This document shows positions 45,878 through 56,082 of a stretch of 64,000 nucleotides of DNA, piece by piece. The notes below the pieces were generated by a model that ran no database searches, was not told where the DNA came from, and was given only the letters and a program-made list of their open reading frames with translations. Numbering within the stretch: position 1 is the stretch's first letter; every line of letters starts with the position of its first letter. The position numbers were made by a program, and so were the translations under genes. Where the stretch lies: assembly GCF_001435345.1 (NCBI RefSeq), contig NZ_AZGO01000065.1, positions 9,925-73,924 of the forward strand, given 5' to 3'. The stretch is from Limosilactobacillus pontis DSM 8475. GTDB lineage: Bacteria; Bacillota; Bacilli; Lactobacillales; Lactobacillaceae.

Positions 45878-46978
45878 ATGGCCAATGCTGTTGACTTTGC
45901 AAAGATTAAAGCCGATGAAGGCGCTGCATACGCAAAGCCTGTTCAAATTCTTGATAATGATGGGAACGTCGTTAACAAGGAATTAATGGCTAATTTCACT
46001 GATGACCAATTAGTAGACTTAATGAAGAAAATGGTTTGGGAACGTGCACTGCACGAACAAACGATGAGCTTCTCTCAACAAGGTCGTTTAGGCTTCTATG
46101 CTCCAACCTGGGGTGAGGAGGCTTCCGAAATGGGTACGGCATCAGCATTCAAGAAGCAGGACTTCCTTTGCCCTGCATACCGTGACATACCACAATTGAT
46201 TCAACACGGTGCTACTGTTGCTCAAATGTACCTGTGGTCCAAGGGTCACCTCAAGGGTAACCTGTTCGAAGCTCGTGCTCTTCGTCCACAAATTATCATT
46301 GGTGCCCAAATGGTTGAAATGGCCGGTGCCGCTCTTGGTATCAAGAAGAACGGTGAAAAGGATGCCGTTGCTTATGCCTACACTGGTGAAGGTGGTTCTT
46401 CACAGGGTGACACCTACGAAGGGATGAACTTCGCTGGTGCATTCCAAGCACCTGCCGTATTCATTATTCAAAACAATGGTTGGGCAATTTCTTACCCAAG
46501 TAAGCTTCAAACCGAAGCACAAACTATTGCTCAAAAGGGTGTTGCTGCTGGTATTCCAGGCGTTCAAGTTGACGGGATGGATGTACTGGCATGTTACGAA
46601 GTTGCCAAGGAAGCACGTGAATTCGCTGCTGCCGGTAACGGCCCAGTTCTGATTGAAACCTTAACTTACCGGTTCGGTGCCCACAGTTCTGCTGGTGATG
46701 ACCCTAGTCGGTACCGTACCAAGGAAGAAGAAAAGCCTTGGTTCGACAAGGACCCACTGATTCGGCTTCGTAAGTACTTAACTAAGAAGGGCCTCTGGTC
46801 TGAAGACGAAGAAAAGAAGTACGCCGATGAATGCAAGGACGACTTCAAGAAGGCTATCAAGGAAGCTGACTCTGTTGAACCAGAAAAGGTTTCTGACATG
46901 CTGAAGCGGACCTTCGAAGTACCAACCCCAGATATTAAGGAACAAATCAAAGAGTACGAAGCAAAGGAGTCGAAGTAA
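45878..46978 (+). CDS. pdhA: Pyruvate dehydrogenase E1 component, alpha subunit
   Basis: A 366-residue thiamine-diphosphate E1 alpha subunit. GRLGFYAPTWGEEASEMG, then the ThDP motif GEGGSSQGDTYEGMNFAGAF ending NNGWAI, and the phosphorylation-loop-like YRFGAHSSAGDDPSRYR are diagnostic. With PdhB it decarboxylates pyruvate and acetylates the E2 lipoyl group. The frame extends to 45842, but GGAAGGGATG places the start at ATG 45878. It opens a four-gene operon, two bases before pdhB. Codons here are visibly more T-ending than in neighbouring genes. Confidence 0.96.
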   Translation: MANAVDFAKIKADEGAAYAKPVQILDNDGNVVNKELMANFTDDQLVDLMKKMVWERALHEQTMSFSQQGRLGFYAPTWGEEASEMGTASAFKKQDFLCPAYRDIPQLIQHGATVAQMYLWSKGHLKGNLFEARALRPQIIIGAQMVEMAGAALGIKKNGEKDAVAYAYTGEGGSSQGDTYEGMNFAGAFQAPAVFIIQNNGWAISYPSKLQTEAQTIAQKGVAAGIPGVQVDGMDVLACYEVAKEAREFAAAGNGPVLIETLTYRFGAHSSAGDDPSRYRTKEEEKPWFDKDPLIRLRKYLTKKGLWSEDEEKKYADECKDDFKKAIKEADSVEPEKVSDMLKRTFEVPTPDIKEQIKEYEAKESK

Positions 46979-46980
46979 TC

Positions 46981-47958
46981 ATGGCTAAAAAGACATATAT
47001 CAAAGCTATTACTGAAGGTATTGACATTGCTTTGGCTGAAGATCCAAAGACCTTGGTCTTCGGTGAAGATGTTGGTAAAAACGGTGGTGTCTTCCGTGCT
47101 ACTAATGGCTTACAAACGAAGTACGGCAAGGATCGTGTATTCAGTACCCCACTTGCTGAATCAGGTATTTTAGGGATGTCAATTGGTCTGGCTGCTACTG
47201 GCTGGCGTCCAGTTCCAGAAATTCAGTTCATGGGCTTCACCTTTGAAGCAATGGACTCCATTGCCGGACAGATGTCTCGTGTACGTTTCCAATACAACGG
47301 TACCAAGAACATGCCAATCACCATCCGGACTCCTTACGGTGGTGGTACCCACACTGCTGAGCTCCACGGGGACGACCTTGAAAACTTCTTCGTTGGTATC
47401 CCAGGGCTGCGGGTTGTTACCCCAAGTTCCGCTTACGATGCCAAAGGTCTGGTAATTTCCGCTATTGAAAACAACGACCCAGTGCTCTTCCTTGAAAACC
47501 TTCGTCTCTACCGTTCAGTTAAGGGTGAAGTTCCTGATGACAAGTACACTGTTCCGTTGGACAAGGCTAATGTTGTTCAAGAAGGGAACGACATTACGAT
47601 CGTTACCTACGGTGGGATGGTTCCAGAAGCTGTTAAGGCTGCTAAGAAGCTGGCTAAGGACAACATCTCTGCTGAAGTTATCGACCTTCGTTCACTCTAC
47701 CCACTTGACACTGACACCATCTTCGAATCTGTAAAGAAGACGCACCATGTTGTTGTCGTTCAAGAATCACAAAAGATGGCCGGTGTTGGTGCCCAAGTTG
47801 CTTCCGCAATTTCCGAAGGTGCCATCATGTACCTGGATGCACCAATCACCCGGGTTGCCGCACCTAACTCTGTCTACCCATTCCCAATGGCAGAAGACGT
47901 ATGGCTTCCACGTGCTAAGGAAATTGAAGACGCAGCTCGTCAAGTAGTTAACTATTAA
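46981..47958 (+). CDS. pdhB: Pyruvate dehydrogenase E1 component, beta subunit
   Basis: A 325-residue transketolase-like beta subunit that completes the E1 active site. VFGEDVGKNGGVFRAT, RVFSTPLAESGILGMSIGLA, IRTPYGGGTHTAELHG and the C-terminal VDLRSLYPLDTDTI-type stretch are standard. AAAGGAG lies inside the end of pdhA, so translation is coupled. Confidence 0.96.
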   Translation: MAKKTYIKAITEGIDIALAEDPKTLVFGEDVGKNGGVFRATNGLQTKYGKDRVFSTPLAESGILGMSIGLAATGWRPVPEIQFMGFTFEAMDSIAGQMSRVRFQYNGTKNMPITIRTPYGGGTHTAELHGDDLENFFVGIPGLRVVTPSSAYDAKGLVISAIENNDPVLFLENLRLYRSVKGEVPDDKYTVPLDKANVVQEGNDITIVTYGGMVPEAVKAAKKLAKDNISAEVIDLRSLYPLDTDTIFESVKKTHHVVVVQESQKMAGVGAQVASAISEGAIMYLDAPITRVAAPNSVYPFPMAEDVWLPRAKEIEDAARQVVNY

Positions 47959-48003
47959 TCACAGCCAACCGCTACGATTAATTAGAAAGGAAGTTAAATA
48001 AAT

Positions 48004-49341
48004 ATGGCTTACAAATTCAGACTACCTGAAATGGGTGAAGGCCTTACCGAAGGTGACATCGCTTCATTCCTGGTTAAGGAAGGCGACCAGATCAAGGCCG
48101 ACGATCCATTAGTAGAAATTCAAACCGATAAATCAACCACCCAATTGGTATCACCAGTTGACGGGACCGTTACTAAGCTGGATGCTAAGGAAGACGATCA
48201 CGTTGAAAAGGGTGATGACCTGGTTGAAATCGATGACGGCAAGGACGGTGTAAGCACCAACGTTGAAGCCGAGGATGATGACGACGATGCTGGTGATGAT
48301 GCTGCTGATGAGGCACCAGCTGAGGAAGAATCTGCTGCGCCAGCCGAGAGTGCTGCTCCAGCAAAGCCAGCTGAAGGTGCCAAGGGTGGCGTTGCACCAC
48401 TGGCTGAACCAAACAAGCTGGTTATGGCCATGCCATCAGTTCGTCAATACGCTCGTGATAAGGGCGTTGACATCTCCTTGGTACAGCCAAGTGGTAACCA
48501 CGGTCAAGTACTGAAGGAAGACATTGACAACTTCAACGGCGCTGCTGCTAGTGCTCCAGCTGCCGGCGAGGCACCAGCTGCAGCCGCCGCTCCAAAGGCT
48601 GGTAACACGATCAAGCCTTACACCGGTGCTGGTGAGGATGCTGAAACTCGTGAACCACTGTCCAAGATGCGTCAAATCATTGCTAAGAACATGCGTGAGT
48701 CTGCCGACATCAGTCCAATGGTTACGGTCTTCGCTAACGCTGAAGTATCCAAGATCATGGCTAACCGGAAGAAGTACAAGTCAGTTGCTGCTGACCAGGG
48801 TATTCACTTGACCTTCCTGCCTTACGTTGTTAAGGCCCTCATTGCCATGATGAAGAAGTACCCAGAATTCAACAGTTCAATTGATGACAGCACTCAAGAA
48901 TTAGTTCAAAAGCACTACTACAACATTGGTATTGCTACTAGCACTGATCACGGGCTGTATAACCCGAACATCAAGAATGCTGACTCTAAGAGCATGTTTG
49001 AAATTGCTAAGGAAATCTCCGACAACGCACAAGCTGCTGAAGACAACAAGCTTAGTCCGGAGAGTATGGCACACGGCTGCATCACCATCTCCAACATTGG
49101 CTCCATGCGTGGTGGCTGGTTCACACCAATCATCAACCAACCAGAAGTTGCTATTCTCGGGATGGGTACCATTGCTACCGAACCAGTTGTCAATGCTGAA
49201 GGTGAAATTGTTGTTGGCCATAACATGAAGTTATCACTGACCGTTGATCACCGTCTGATTGATGGTGCCTTAGCTACTGAAGCTTTGAACTATCTGAAGA
49301 AGCTCCTTGAAGATCCTGAATTGTTAATGATGGAGGGCTAA
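48004..49341 (+). CDS. pdhC: Dihydrolipoamide acetyltransferase (PDH E2)
   Basis: A 445-residue E2 core protein. One lipoyl domain (residues 1-80) carries the lipoylated K43 in QTDKSTTQL. An acidic then Ala/Pro-rich linker follows, a peripheral-subunit-binding domain near 138-172 ([20 protein letters not shown]), a second Ala-rich linker, and the catalytic domain from about 205 with H416 in VDHRLIDG. It passes acetyl from lipoamide to CoA. AAAGGAAG precedes ATG 48004. A single lipoyl domain is normal for this group. Confidence 0.96.
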   Translation: MAYKFRLPEMGEGLTEGDIASFLVKEGDQIKADDPLVEIQTDKSTTQLVSPVDGTVTKLDAKEDDHVEKGDDLVEIDDGKDGVSTNVEAEDDDDDAGDDAADEAPAEEESAAPAESAAPAKPAEGAKGGVAPLAEPNKLVMAMPSVRQYARDKGVDISLVQPSGNHGQVLKEDIDNFNGAAASAPAAGEAPAAAAAPKAGNTIKPYTGAGEDAETREPLSKMRQIIAKNMRESADISPMVTVFANAEVSKIMANRKKYKSVAADQGIHLTFLPYVVKALIAMMKKYPEFNSSIDDSTQELVQKHYYNIGIATSTDHGLYNPNIKNADSKSMFEIAKEISDNAQAAEDNKLSPESMAHGCITISNIGSMRGGWFTPIINQPEVAILGMGTIATEPVVNAEGEIVVGHNMKLSLTVDHRLIDGALATEALNYLKKLLEDPELLMMEG

Positions 49342-49347
49342 TTAAAT

Positions 49348-50790
49348 ATGGCTGATGTTGAACAAAAAGATACGGTTATTGTCGGAGGGGGCCCTGGTGG
49401 CTACGTTGCCGCTATCCGTGCCTCTGAATTAGGACAAAAGGTTACCCTGATCGAAAAGGGTACAGGTGAGCCTAACCATACTGGTTTGGGTGGTGTCTGC
49501 CTGAATGTTGGTTGTGTACCTTCTAAGGCTTTGATTGCTGCTGGTCACCGGCTTCGTGAAGCTCGTGATGCCTCGACCTACGGAATTTCCAAGACCGACG
49601 CAACAATTGACTTTAAGAAGACCCAAGACTGGAAGCAACATAAGGTTGTTGACCGGATGACCCGTGGTGTCAAGATGCTGCTCAAGAAGCACAAGGTTGA
49701 GATTATCGACGGGGTTGCCATGATGGACAACGATCACCAGCTCCGGGTTCTGAAGTCTGGTTCAAAGCAATTCATGGGTTTTGACGGTGGTAAGAAGATT
49801 ACCTGGAAGAACCTGATTTTGGCAACTGGTTCACGTCCAGTTGAAATTCCTAACTTCAAGTTTGAAGGTCGGGTTATTGACTCTACGGGTGGCTTAGGCC
49901 TGAAGGAAGTTCCAAAGGAATTAGTTGTCATCGGTGGTGGTTACATCGGGACCGAATTGGCTGGTGCTTACGCTGATCTCGGTTCACACGTAACGATCAT
50001 TGAAGGTACTGACAGTATCCTTGGTGGCTTTGACAAGGATATGGTAAAGGTCGTTGTCAAGAACCTGAAGAAGAAGGGGATTGACATTATCACCAAAGCC
50101 ATGGCCAAGAACTCTACCCAAGATGATTCTTCTGTCACGGTTACCTACGAAGTTGATGGCAAGGAAAACAGTATCAAGGCAGATTACTGCATGGTTTCTG
50201 TTGGTCGGAAGCCAAACACCGATAACTTTGCCCTCGACATGACGAGTGTTAAGCTCAACGATCACCATCAAGTGATCGTTGATAAGCAGGGTCGGACCAA
50301 CGTACCAGGTATCTGGGCAATTGGTGATATTGTTCCAGGTCCTGCCTTAGCCCACAAGGCCTTCTTTGAAGGTAAGACTGCTGCTGGAGCGATTGCCGGT
50401 AAGAACACCGCCAATGACTGGGTAGGGGTACCTGCCGTCTGCTTCGCTGACCCTGAATTGGCCCAAGTCGGCATGACTGCTGACGAAACCAAGGAGAAGG
50501 GGATCGAGGTTGCCACCGCTAAGTTCCCATTTGCCGGGAACGCACGTGCGGTATCACTTGACCAACCTGATGGGTTTGTCCGGTTCACCTACACCAAGGA
50601 CAAGAAGAATGTTGTTGGTGCTGAGGTTGTTGGGCCAGAAGCAAGTACGCTGGCCGGTGAATTGTCATTAATTGTCAACTGTGGCATGAATGTTGAGGAT
50701 GTTTCCTTAACCATTCACCCGCACCCAACCCTTAATGAACCAATTCAAGAAGCTGCTGACGTTGCAATGGGCTTCCCAACCCACATTTAA
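49348..50790 (+). CDS. pdhD: Dihydrolipoyl dehydrogenase (PDH E3)
   Basis: A 480-residue FAD flavoprotein that reoxidises dihydrolipoamide with NAD. The FAD motif GGGPGGYVAAIRA is at 11-23, the redox disulfide C51/C56 in GGVCLNVGCVPSK, the NAD motif VIGGGYIGTELAGAY near 190, and the C-terminal HPHPTLNEP holds the catalytic His-Glu pair. It follows pdhC by six bases with GGAGGG upstream and ends the operon at a terminator. Confidence 0.96.
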   Translation: MADVEQKDTVIVGGGPGGYVAAIRASELGQKVTLIEKGTGEPNHTGLGGVCLNVGCVPSKALIAAGHRLREARDASTYGISKTDATIDFKKTQDWKQHKVVDRMTRGVKMLLKKHKVEIIDGVAMMDNDHQLRVLKSGSKQFMGFDGGKKITWKNLILATGSRPVEIPNFKFEGRVIDSTGGLGLKEVPKELVVIGGGYIGTELAGAYADLGSHVTIIEGTDSILGGFDKDMVKVVVKNLKKKGIDIITKAMAKNSTQDDSSVTVTYEVDGKENSIKADYCMVSVGRKPNTDNFALDMTSVKLNDHHQVIVDKQGRTNVPGIWAIGDIVPGPALAHKAFFEGKTAAGAIAGKNTANDWVGVPAVCFADPELAQVGMTADETKEKGIEVATAKFPFAGNARAVSLDQPDGFVRFTYTKDKKNVVGAEVVGPEASTLAGELSLIVNCGMNVEDVSLTIHPHPTLNEPIQEAADVAMGFPTHI

Positions 50791-50822
50791 TTAAGTTACT
50801 AACATCTTAATCAAATCCAAAG

Positions 50823-50851
50823 TACGTTGTCATAATCGACAACGTATTTTT
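50823..50851 (+). terminator. Terminator of the pdh operon
   Basis: TACGTTGTC (50823-50831) pairs perfectly with GACAACGTA (50838-50846), followed by five Ts. Confidence 0.85.
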
Positions 50852-50898
50852 GGTTTAAAGGTTATAATAGGGATAAAGTACTGAAGAGGAGTGGTCAT

Positions 50899-51186
50899 AT
50901 GCAAAGCCAAAATTACTCTTACCCATTGAACCCCAGTTGGTCAACTACCGAGATGGAGACCGTGATCGCGATGCTCCGGGCCGTTGAGGATGCCTACGAG
51001 GTCGGGATCAATCGTGAAGAACTGTTGAAACGTTACCGTTCCTTCAAAGAGGTCGTTAATTCCAAGGCTGAGGAGAAGCAGATCGGTCGTGACTTTGAAC
51101 GTGAATCCGGCTACGTCCTCTACCGGGCCGTCAAGGCGGCTCAGGAGGGTGATACTAAGCGGATCAAGATGGCGGGGGAGCGCTGA
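50899..51186 (+). CDS. UPF0223 family protein (YktA-like)
   Basis: A 95-residue protein of UPF0223. The family signature is the YSYPLNPSWSTTEMETVIAML start and GRDFERESGYVLYRAVKAA near residue 68. The protein is small, helical and presumably cytosolic, of unknown function. GAAGAGGAGTGG precedes ATG 50899, and its stop overlaps the inositol-phosphatase start. The pair is conserved as a unit in lactobacilli and Bacillus (yktA/yktC). Confidence 0.85.
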   Translation: MQSQNYSYPLNPSWSTTEMETVIAMLRAVEDAYEVGINREELLKRYRSFKEVVNSKAEEKQIGRDFERESGYVLYRAVKAAQEGDTKRIKMAGER

Positions 51187-51953
51187 TGCTGGAAGGGATT
51201 GACTTACAAGTGCAAAGAATGCTGCGTCGAGTTAACCGTCAGACCCTCCGGCACCTGGATGGCTCCTACCAGGTAGCTACCAAGAGCAGCTATAGCGACC
51301 TGGTGACCACGATCGACCGGCAGAATGAACAGGAGATTGACCGTCAGCTCCGGGTGATTGATCCTGGCTGCCGGATTTTGAGTGAGGAGGGCTTTGGTGA
51401 CCGCCGGGTTGACGACCTGGATGGTCATGTCTGGATCGTCGACCCCCTGGACGGCACCCTCAACTTTGTTAAACAGCATGATCACTTCGGCATCATGTTG
51501 GCCCTCTACGTTGACGGACGGCCGACCCTGGCCTACATCATGGATGCGGTCAACCAGGACCTCTATCATGGCGGTAACGGCGGGGGTGTTTTCAAGAACG
51601 ACCGCCGGCTGACACGGCCGGCTGACGTTGGTCTCCATGATATCTTGGTTGCCATCAGCTCCTCACTGGTCCTAGATGACGTGGCCCACCTGACCCGGGT
51701 GGCCCGTCAGGCGAGTGGCCTTAGGATGTATGGCAGTGCGGCGATGGAGATGATCGGCGTGTTGACCGGTGAATTGGGAGCATACGTTTCACGCCTGAAG
51801 CCATGGGACCTGGCCCCGGGACGAGTCTTGGCAGAAGAATTAGGATTGAGCGTTAAATCAATTGACGATGATGGAATAAGTGTGCTATCATCTAATCTTG
51901 TATTAGTAGCAACGAAGCGCGCGGGTCAGGATATTCTGGATCGCACCGATTAG
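51186..51953 (+). CDS. Inositol monophosphatase family protein
   Basis: A 255-residue Mg-dependent phosphatase. Metal ligands are visible in LSEEGFGDRR (Glu near 70), VWIVDPLDGTLNFVKQ (Asp near 86-89) and LKPWDLAPGRVLAEELG near 207. Family members hydrolyse inositol phosphates, PAP, NADP or fructose 1,6-bisphosphate; the substrate here is not determinable. It overlaps UPF0223 (ATGATG) and ends at a terminator. Confidence 0.9.
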   Translation: MLEGIDLQVQRMLRRVNRQTLRHLDGSYQVATKSSYSDLVTTIDRQNEQEIDRQLRVIDPGCRILSEEGFGDRRVDDLDGHVWIVDPLDGTLNFVKQHDHFGIMLALYVDGRPTLAYIMDAVNQDLYHGGNGGGVFKNDRRLTRPADVGLHDILVAISSSLVLDDVAHLTRVARQASGLRMYGSAAMEMIGVLTGELGAYVSRLKPWDLAPGRVLAEELGLSVKSIDDDGISVLSSNLVLVATKRAGQDILDRTD

Positions 51954-51961
51954 TTGTCGAA

Positions 51962-51989
51962 GCTGTGACCGGTTTGTCACAGTTTTTTT
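51962..51989 (+). terminator. Terminator after the inositol-phosphatase gene
   Basis: CTGTGAC (51963-51969) pairs with GTCACAG (51976-51982), followed by seven Ts. Confidence 0.85.
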
Positions 51990-52003
51990 ATGAAATCAGT
52001 CGC

Positions 52004-52023
52004 TAACCAGTGTATACTGGTTA
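52004..52023. promoter_or_regulatory. Inverted repeat over the typA -10 region
   Basis: TAACCAGT (52004-52011) and ACTGGTTA (52016-52023) are perfect 8-bp arms around GTAT, enclosing TATACT (52013-52018), a probable -10. No clear -35 is present, which is compatible with an activator or repressor site. Regulator unknown. Confidence 0.4.
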
Positions 52024-52059
52024 AGATGAACAGATTGAAACGAAAGGAAGAATTACGCT

Positions 52060-53904
52060 TTGAAAACTCGTGAGGACATTCGTAACATTGCGATCATTGC
52101 CCACGTTGACCACGGTAAGACGACCCTGGTTAACGAAATGTTGAAGCAGTCAGATACTTTACCGGAACACTTCAGCATCCAAGACCGGGCCATGGATACC
52201 AACGCCATTGAACGGGAGCGTGGGATCACCATCCTGTCCAAGAACACGGCCGTTAAGTACGGCAAGTACCAGATTAATATCCTGGATACCCCGGGACACG
52301 CCGATTTCGGTGGTGAAGTTGAACGGGTTATGAAGATGGTTGATGGGGTATTGCTGGTTGTCGATGCCTTTGAAGGGACCATGCCACAGACCCGCTTCGT
52401 GCTGAAGAAGGCCTTGGAACAGCACCTGACCCCAATCGTGGTCATCAACAAGGTTGACCGGAAGGGTGCTCGTCCGGAAGAAGTTGTCGACGAAGTATTG
52501 GACCTCTTCATTGAACTGGGTGCTGACGAAGACCAACTGGACTTCCCAGTGGTTTACACCTCAGCCATGAACGGGACTTCCAGTTACGATTCTGATATTT
52601 CAACTCAGGAACACACGATGAAGCCACTGTTCGACACCATCATCAAGACCATTCCGGCCCCAGTTGACAACTCCGACGAACCGCTCCAGTTCCAAGTTGC
52701 CATCCTGGATTACAATGACTTTGTCGGCCGGATCGGGATTGGTCGGGTTTTCCGTGGTAAGATCAAGGTCGGCGACAACGTTACCCTGATGAAGTTAGAC
52801 GGGACCAAGAAGAACTTCCGGGTTACCAAGCTGTTCGGTTTCTTCGGTCTGAAGCGGTTGGAAATTAAGGAAGCCAAGGCTGGTGACCTGATTGCCGTTT
52901 CCGGGATGGAAGACATCAACGTCGGTGAGACGGTTACCGACCCAGACCACCCAGAAGCCCTGACCCCACTGCGGATTGATCCACCGACGCTGCGGATGAC
53001 TTTCCGGACCAACGATTCACCGTTTGCCGGCCGGGAAGGTAAGTTTGTGACGGCCCGTCAGCTGGAAGACCGCCTGAAGCGTGAGATGCAGACCGATGTT
53101 TCCCTTAAGGTTGACGACACGGATGATCCAGGTGCCTGGACTGTTTCCGGTCGTGGTGAACTCCACCTGTCCATCCTGATCGAGACCCTGCGGCGTGAAG
53201 GCTACGAACTGTCCGTATCACGGCCAGAAGTTATCTACCGTGAAATCGACGGGACGATGTGTGAACCATTCGAAGAGGTTCAGATTGACACCCCTGATGA
53301 ATACACCGGGGCCGTGATCGACGGTCTCTCCAAGCGTAAGGGTGAGATGAAGAACATGGAGCCTGGTGAAAACGGCCAGACCCGGTTAATCTTCCTTGCA
53401 CCATCACGTGGTTTGATCGGTTACTCCACCGAGTTCATGACCCAGACCCGTGGTTACGGGATCATGAGCCACACCTTCGAGAAGTACGCTCCAGTAATCA
53501 AGAACTGGAACCCAGGTCGGCAAAAGGGTACCCTGGTTTCCATGAACGCTGGTAAGGCCACGACTTATGCCATGATGGGGATTGAAAGTCGTGGGCAGCT
53601 TCTGATCGACCCAGGTACGGAGGTCTACGAAGGAATGATCGTTGGTGAAAACAGCCGTGAAAATGACATCACGGTTAATATCACCAAGGGTAAGAACCTG
53701 ACCAACGTCCGGGCAGCCGGTTCTGATGAGATGGCCCACATCAAGACGCCAACCCACTTCTCCCTTGAGGAATCACTCGAATTCCTGAACGAAGATGAGT
53801 ACTGTGAGGTTACGCCTGAAAACATCCGCCTGCGTAAGAAGATCCTGAACACGAATGCTCGTGAAAAGGAAGCCAAGCGCCGTCGTGCGGCTTCACGCAA
53901 GTAA
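52060..53904 (+). CDS. typA: Translational GTPase TypA/BipA
   Basis: A 614-residue ribosome-binding GTPase. [19 protein letters not shown] holds the P-loop, [12 protein letters not shown] the switch [17 protein letters not shown]3 and [11 protein letters not shown]4. EF-G-like domains II, III and V follow, with the BipA-specific C-terminal domain (about 490-600). It acts in 50S assembly and in stress or cold growth. The start is TTG 52060 behind AAAGGAAG; no better ATG is near. Confidence 0.95.
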   Translation: MKTREDIRNIAIIAHVDHGKTTLVNEMLKQSDTLPEHFSIQDRAMDTNAIERERGITILSKNTAVKYGKYQINILDTPGHADFGGEVERVMKMVDGVLLVVDAFEGTMPQTRFVLKKALEQHLTPIVVINKVDRKGARPEEVVDEVLDLFIELGADEDQLDFPVVYTSAMNGTSSYDSDISTQEHTMKPLFDTIIKTIPAPVDNSDEPLQFQVAILDYNDFVGRIGIGRVFRGKIKVGDNVTLMKLDGTKKNFRVTKLFGFFGLKRLEIKEAKAGDLIAVSGMEDINVGETVTDPDHPEALTPLRIDPPTLRMTFRTNDSPFAGREGKFVTARQLEDRLKREMQTDVSLKVDDTDDPGAWTVSGRGELHLSILIETLRREGYELSVSRPEVIYREIDGTMCEPFEEVQIDTPDEYTGAVIDGLSKRKGEMKNMEPGENGQTRLIFLAPSRGLIGYSTEFMTQTRGYGIMSHTFEKYAPVIKNWNPGRQKGTLVSMNAGKATTYAMMGIESRGQLLIDPGTEVYEGMIVGENSRENDITVNITKGKNLTNVRAAGSDEMAHIKTPTHFSLEESLEFLNEDEYCEVTPENIRLRKKILNTNAREKEAKRRRAASRK

Positions 53905-53915
53905 TCAATTTTAAG

Positions 53916-53952
53916 AAAACCCGAAAGGTGCTGTGATGCCTTTCGGGTTTTT
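53916..53952 (+). terminator. Terminator after typA
   Basis: AAAACCCGAAAGG pairs with CCTTTCGGGTTTT, ending in Ts. Confidence 0.88.
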
Positions 53953-54007
53953 GCTATTATAATGCTATAATGAAAAGGATACTTTTAGTTGGAGCAGGTG
54001 TAACTTC

Positions 54008-55219
54008 GTGAAAAAGATAAAGCTGCGGCCCCGTCATGGACTGGCCACAATTAAACAAAACTTTCATTTTTGGGACTATTACTTGATGGTTCCCTACCTT
54101 GTTCTGTGCCTGATCGGGATCGTGATGGTCTATTCATCAAGCGCGGCAATTCAGATGCAAAATGGGGGCACGCCCCAGGCCTACCTGATCAAGCAGACCA
54201 TCTATGTCATCCTGGGGGTCCTCGTCCTCCTGTTCTGTGCCAACTACCCCCTTGAACACTACCGGCACCGTCGCTTCCTCGAATATTCGACCGTCGGCAT
54301 GGGTTTCTTGCTAGCGGTAGTCCTGTTGATTGGGAAAGCGGTCAACGGCGCCAAGGGGTGGCTGAATCTGGGGCCGATCAATATCCAGCCGGTGGAGTTC
54401 TGTAAACTCTACTTTATTCTCTACCTGGCCGACCGGATGGCCCGCGCACGGCAGCAGGGGAAACACTTCCTGCTTTCCAAGTCATCGCGGGGACCACTGA
54501 TTCTTGCCGCGGGTTACCTGATCTTGATTCTTGTTCAGCCTGACACGGGGGGCTTTGCGATCAACGCCTGCATCATCGCCGTGATGATTCTCGCCTGTGA
54601 CATCCGTTGGGGGAAGGCCATCACCGCAGTGATTGGTTTTCCACTGCTGGTTTACTTTGGCCTGCAACTGGCCATCATCAACGGGTGGCTGCATGGTGGC
54701 TACCGGATTCAGCGATTCATCGCCTTCATGAACCCGTTTGGTAACGCCAGCGGGTCCGGGAGTCAACTGGTCAATTCCTACTACGCCATCAGTAACGGTG
54801 GTATTTTTGGCGTCGGGTTGGGAAACAGTGTCCAGAAGATGGGGTATCTGCCAGAGCCCAACACCGATTTTATCATGGCGATCACCAGCGAGGAGCTCGG
54901 CCTGGTCGGTGTGACGGTCATTTTGGTTCTCCTCTTGGTCCTGATCTGCCGGATGATCCAGCTGGGGGTCAAGAGCCAGTCATTGTACCAAAGCCTGATC
55001 TGCTATGGGTCCGCCACCTTCTTCACGATTGAAACCTTCTTTAACATCGGTGGGGTCCTGGGCCTGCTGCCGATTACTGGGGTGACCTTCCCTTTCATCA
55101 GTTATGGGGGATCCAGTATGCTGGTCCTCTCGGCAACGGTGGGGATCATCATGAACATCAGTATTCGCCAGAATAAGGCCCAGTTGGAAATCGGCGAACC
55201 ATTTTTACCAACAGATTAG
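54008..55219 (+). CDS. ftsW: SEDS peptidoglycan glycosyltransferase FtsW
   Basis: A 403-residue membrane protein with about ten helices of the SEDS family. GIVMVYSSSAAIQMQ in helix 1, VNGAKGWLNLGPINIQPVEFCKL in the large loop (catalytic Asp region follows), LVQPDTGGFAI with the essential Asp, and GVTFPFISYGGSS near the C-terminus are diagnostic. Placement in typA-ftsW-ylbG-rsmD-coaD favours FtsW over RodA. It polymerises lipid II together with the septal PBP at 7.7 kb. The start is GTG 54008 behind GGAGCAGG. Confidence 0.9.
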   Translation: MKKIKLRPRHGLATIKQNFHFWDYYLMVPYLVLCLIGIVMVYSSSAAIQMQNGGTPQAYLIKQTIYVILGVLVLLFCANYPLEHYRHRRFLEYSTVGMGFLLAVVLLIGKAVNGAKGWLNLGPINIQPVEFCKLYFILYLADRMARARQQGKHFLLSKSSRGPLILAAGYLILILVQPDTGGFAINACIIAVMILACDIRWGKAITAVIGFPLLVYFGLQLAIINGWLHGGYRIQRFIAFMNPFGNASGSGSQLVNSYYAISNGGIFGVGLGNSVQKMGYLPEPNTDFIMAITSEELGLVGVTVILVLLLVLICRMIQLGVKSQSLYQSLICYGSATFFTIETFFNIGGVLGLLPITGVTFPFISYGGSSMLVLSATVGIIMNISIRQNKAQLEIGEPFLPTD

Positions 55220-55234
55220 TAAGGATATGATAGG

Positions 55235-55519
55235 ATGTTTAAATTAACTGCGCGGCGGGCCCTAGTGGTGTACGTCAATGGCAACCGGGTCGTACGGGCC
55301 CTTCGCCATTACGGGCTGGTCCGTTACGTTTCCCGACGAATGCATTACGTGATTCTATACGTTGATCAAGATCAGATCGACACGGTAAAGGACAAGGTCA
55401 AACACCTGCGGGCGGTTCGGCGAGTGGAGGAATCAGTCCGCCCCGACCTCGACCCAACCCTGACCGACCTGGAGATGACTGGACTATACAAACTACATGA
55501 TGAGGATGATAAGCAATGA
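55235..55519 (+). CDS. YlbG family protein (DUF2129)
   Basis: A 94-residue cytosolic protein of the YlbG/UPF0298 family, with signature RALVVYVNGNRVVRALRHYGLVRYVSRRMHYVILYV. Function is unknown; it is conserved before rsmD in Firmicutes. ATG 55235 follows AAGGATATGATAGG. Its stop overlaps the rsmD start by four bases. Confidence 0.87.
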   Translation: MFKLTARRALVVYVNGNRVVRALRHYGLVRYVSRRMHYVILYVDQDQIDTVKDKVKHLRAVRRVEESVRPDLDPTLTDLEMTGLYKLHDEDDKQ

Positions 55520-56076
55520 GAGTAGTATCTGGTGAGTTTCGCGGCCGGAAGCTAAGTGCCGTACCCGGCATGGCGACCCGGCCCACGACCGATAAGGTGA
55601 AGGAAGCCCTCTTCAACATCATCGGGCCATACTTCGATGGTGGACAAAGTCTGGACCTGTTTGCCGGTAGCGGGGGACTCAGTATTGAAGGGGTCTCCCG
55701 CGGCATCGATCACGCTGTCCTGATTGATCGGCAGTACCAGGCGATCAAGACGATTCGCCACAACGTTGAAGTGACTAAGCACCCTGAGCGATTCTCAATT
55801 TATAAGATGGATGCTCGTAAGGCGCTAGGAATGCTCGGTAAGCACCAGGCTAGGTTTGATCTGGTTTATCTGGACCCGCCATATGCTAAGCAGCAGATCT
55901 TGAAGGATCTTGATCAGATGGTGGCAGACAACCTGCTCAACGATGGGGCGGTGATCGTTGCCGAGACCAACCAGGCGGCGGACCTGCCGACCACCGACCG
56001 ACCGAACTTTACGTTTATTCGCCGGCAGACATATGGTATAACGGTACTGACCATTTACCGTTTTCGAAAGGAGTAG
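55516..56076 (+). CDS. rsmD: 16S rRNA (guanine-966 N2)-methyltransferase RsmD
   Basis: A 186-residue S-adenosylmethionine enzyme. MRVVSGEFRGRKLSAVPG, RPTTDKVKEALFNII, LDLFAGSGGLSIEGVSRG (cofactor motif) and VYLDPPYAKQ (the N-methyltransferase DPPY box near residue 119) all match RsmD. It modifies G966 in the 30S subunit. It is coupled by overlap to ylbG and is six bases from coaD. Confidence 0.95.
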   Translation: MRVVSGEFRGRKLSAVPGMATRPTTDKVKEALFNIIGPYFDGGQSLDLFAGSGGLSIEGVSRGIDHAVLIDRQYQAIKTIRHNVEVTKHPERFSIYKMDARKALGMLGKHQARFDLVYLDPPYAKQQILKDLDQMVADNLLNDGAVIVAETNQAADLPTTDRPNFTFIRRQTYGITVLTIYRFRKE

Positions 56077-56082
56077 TTTTTT

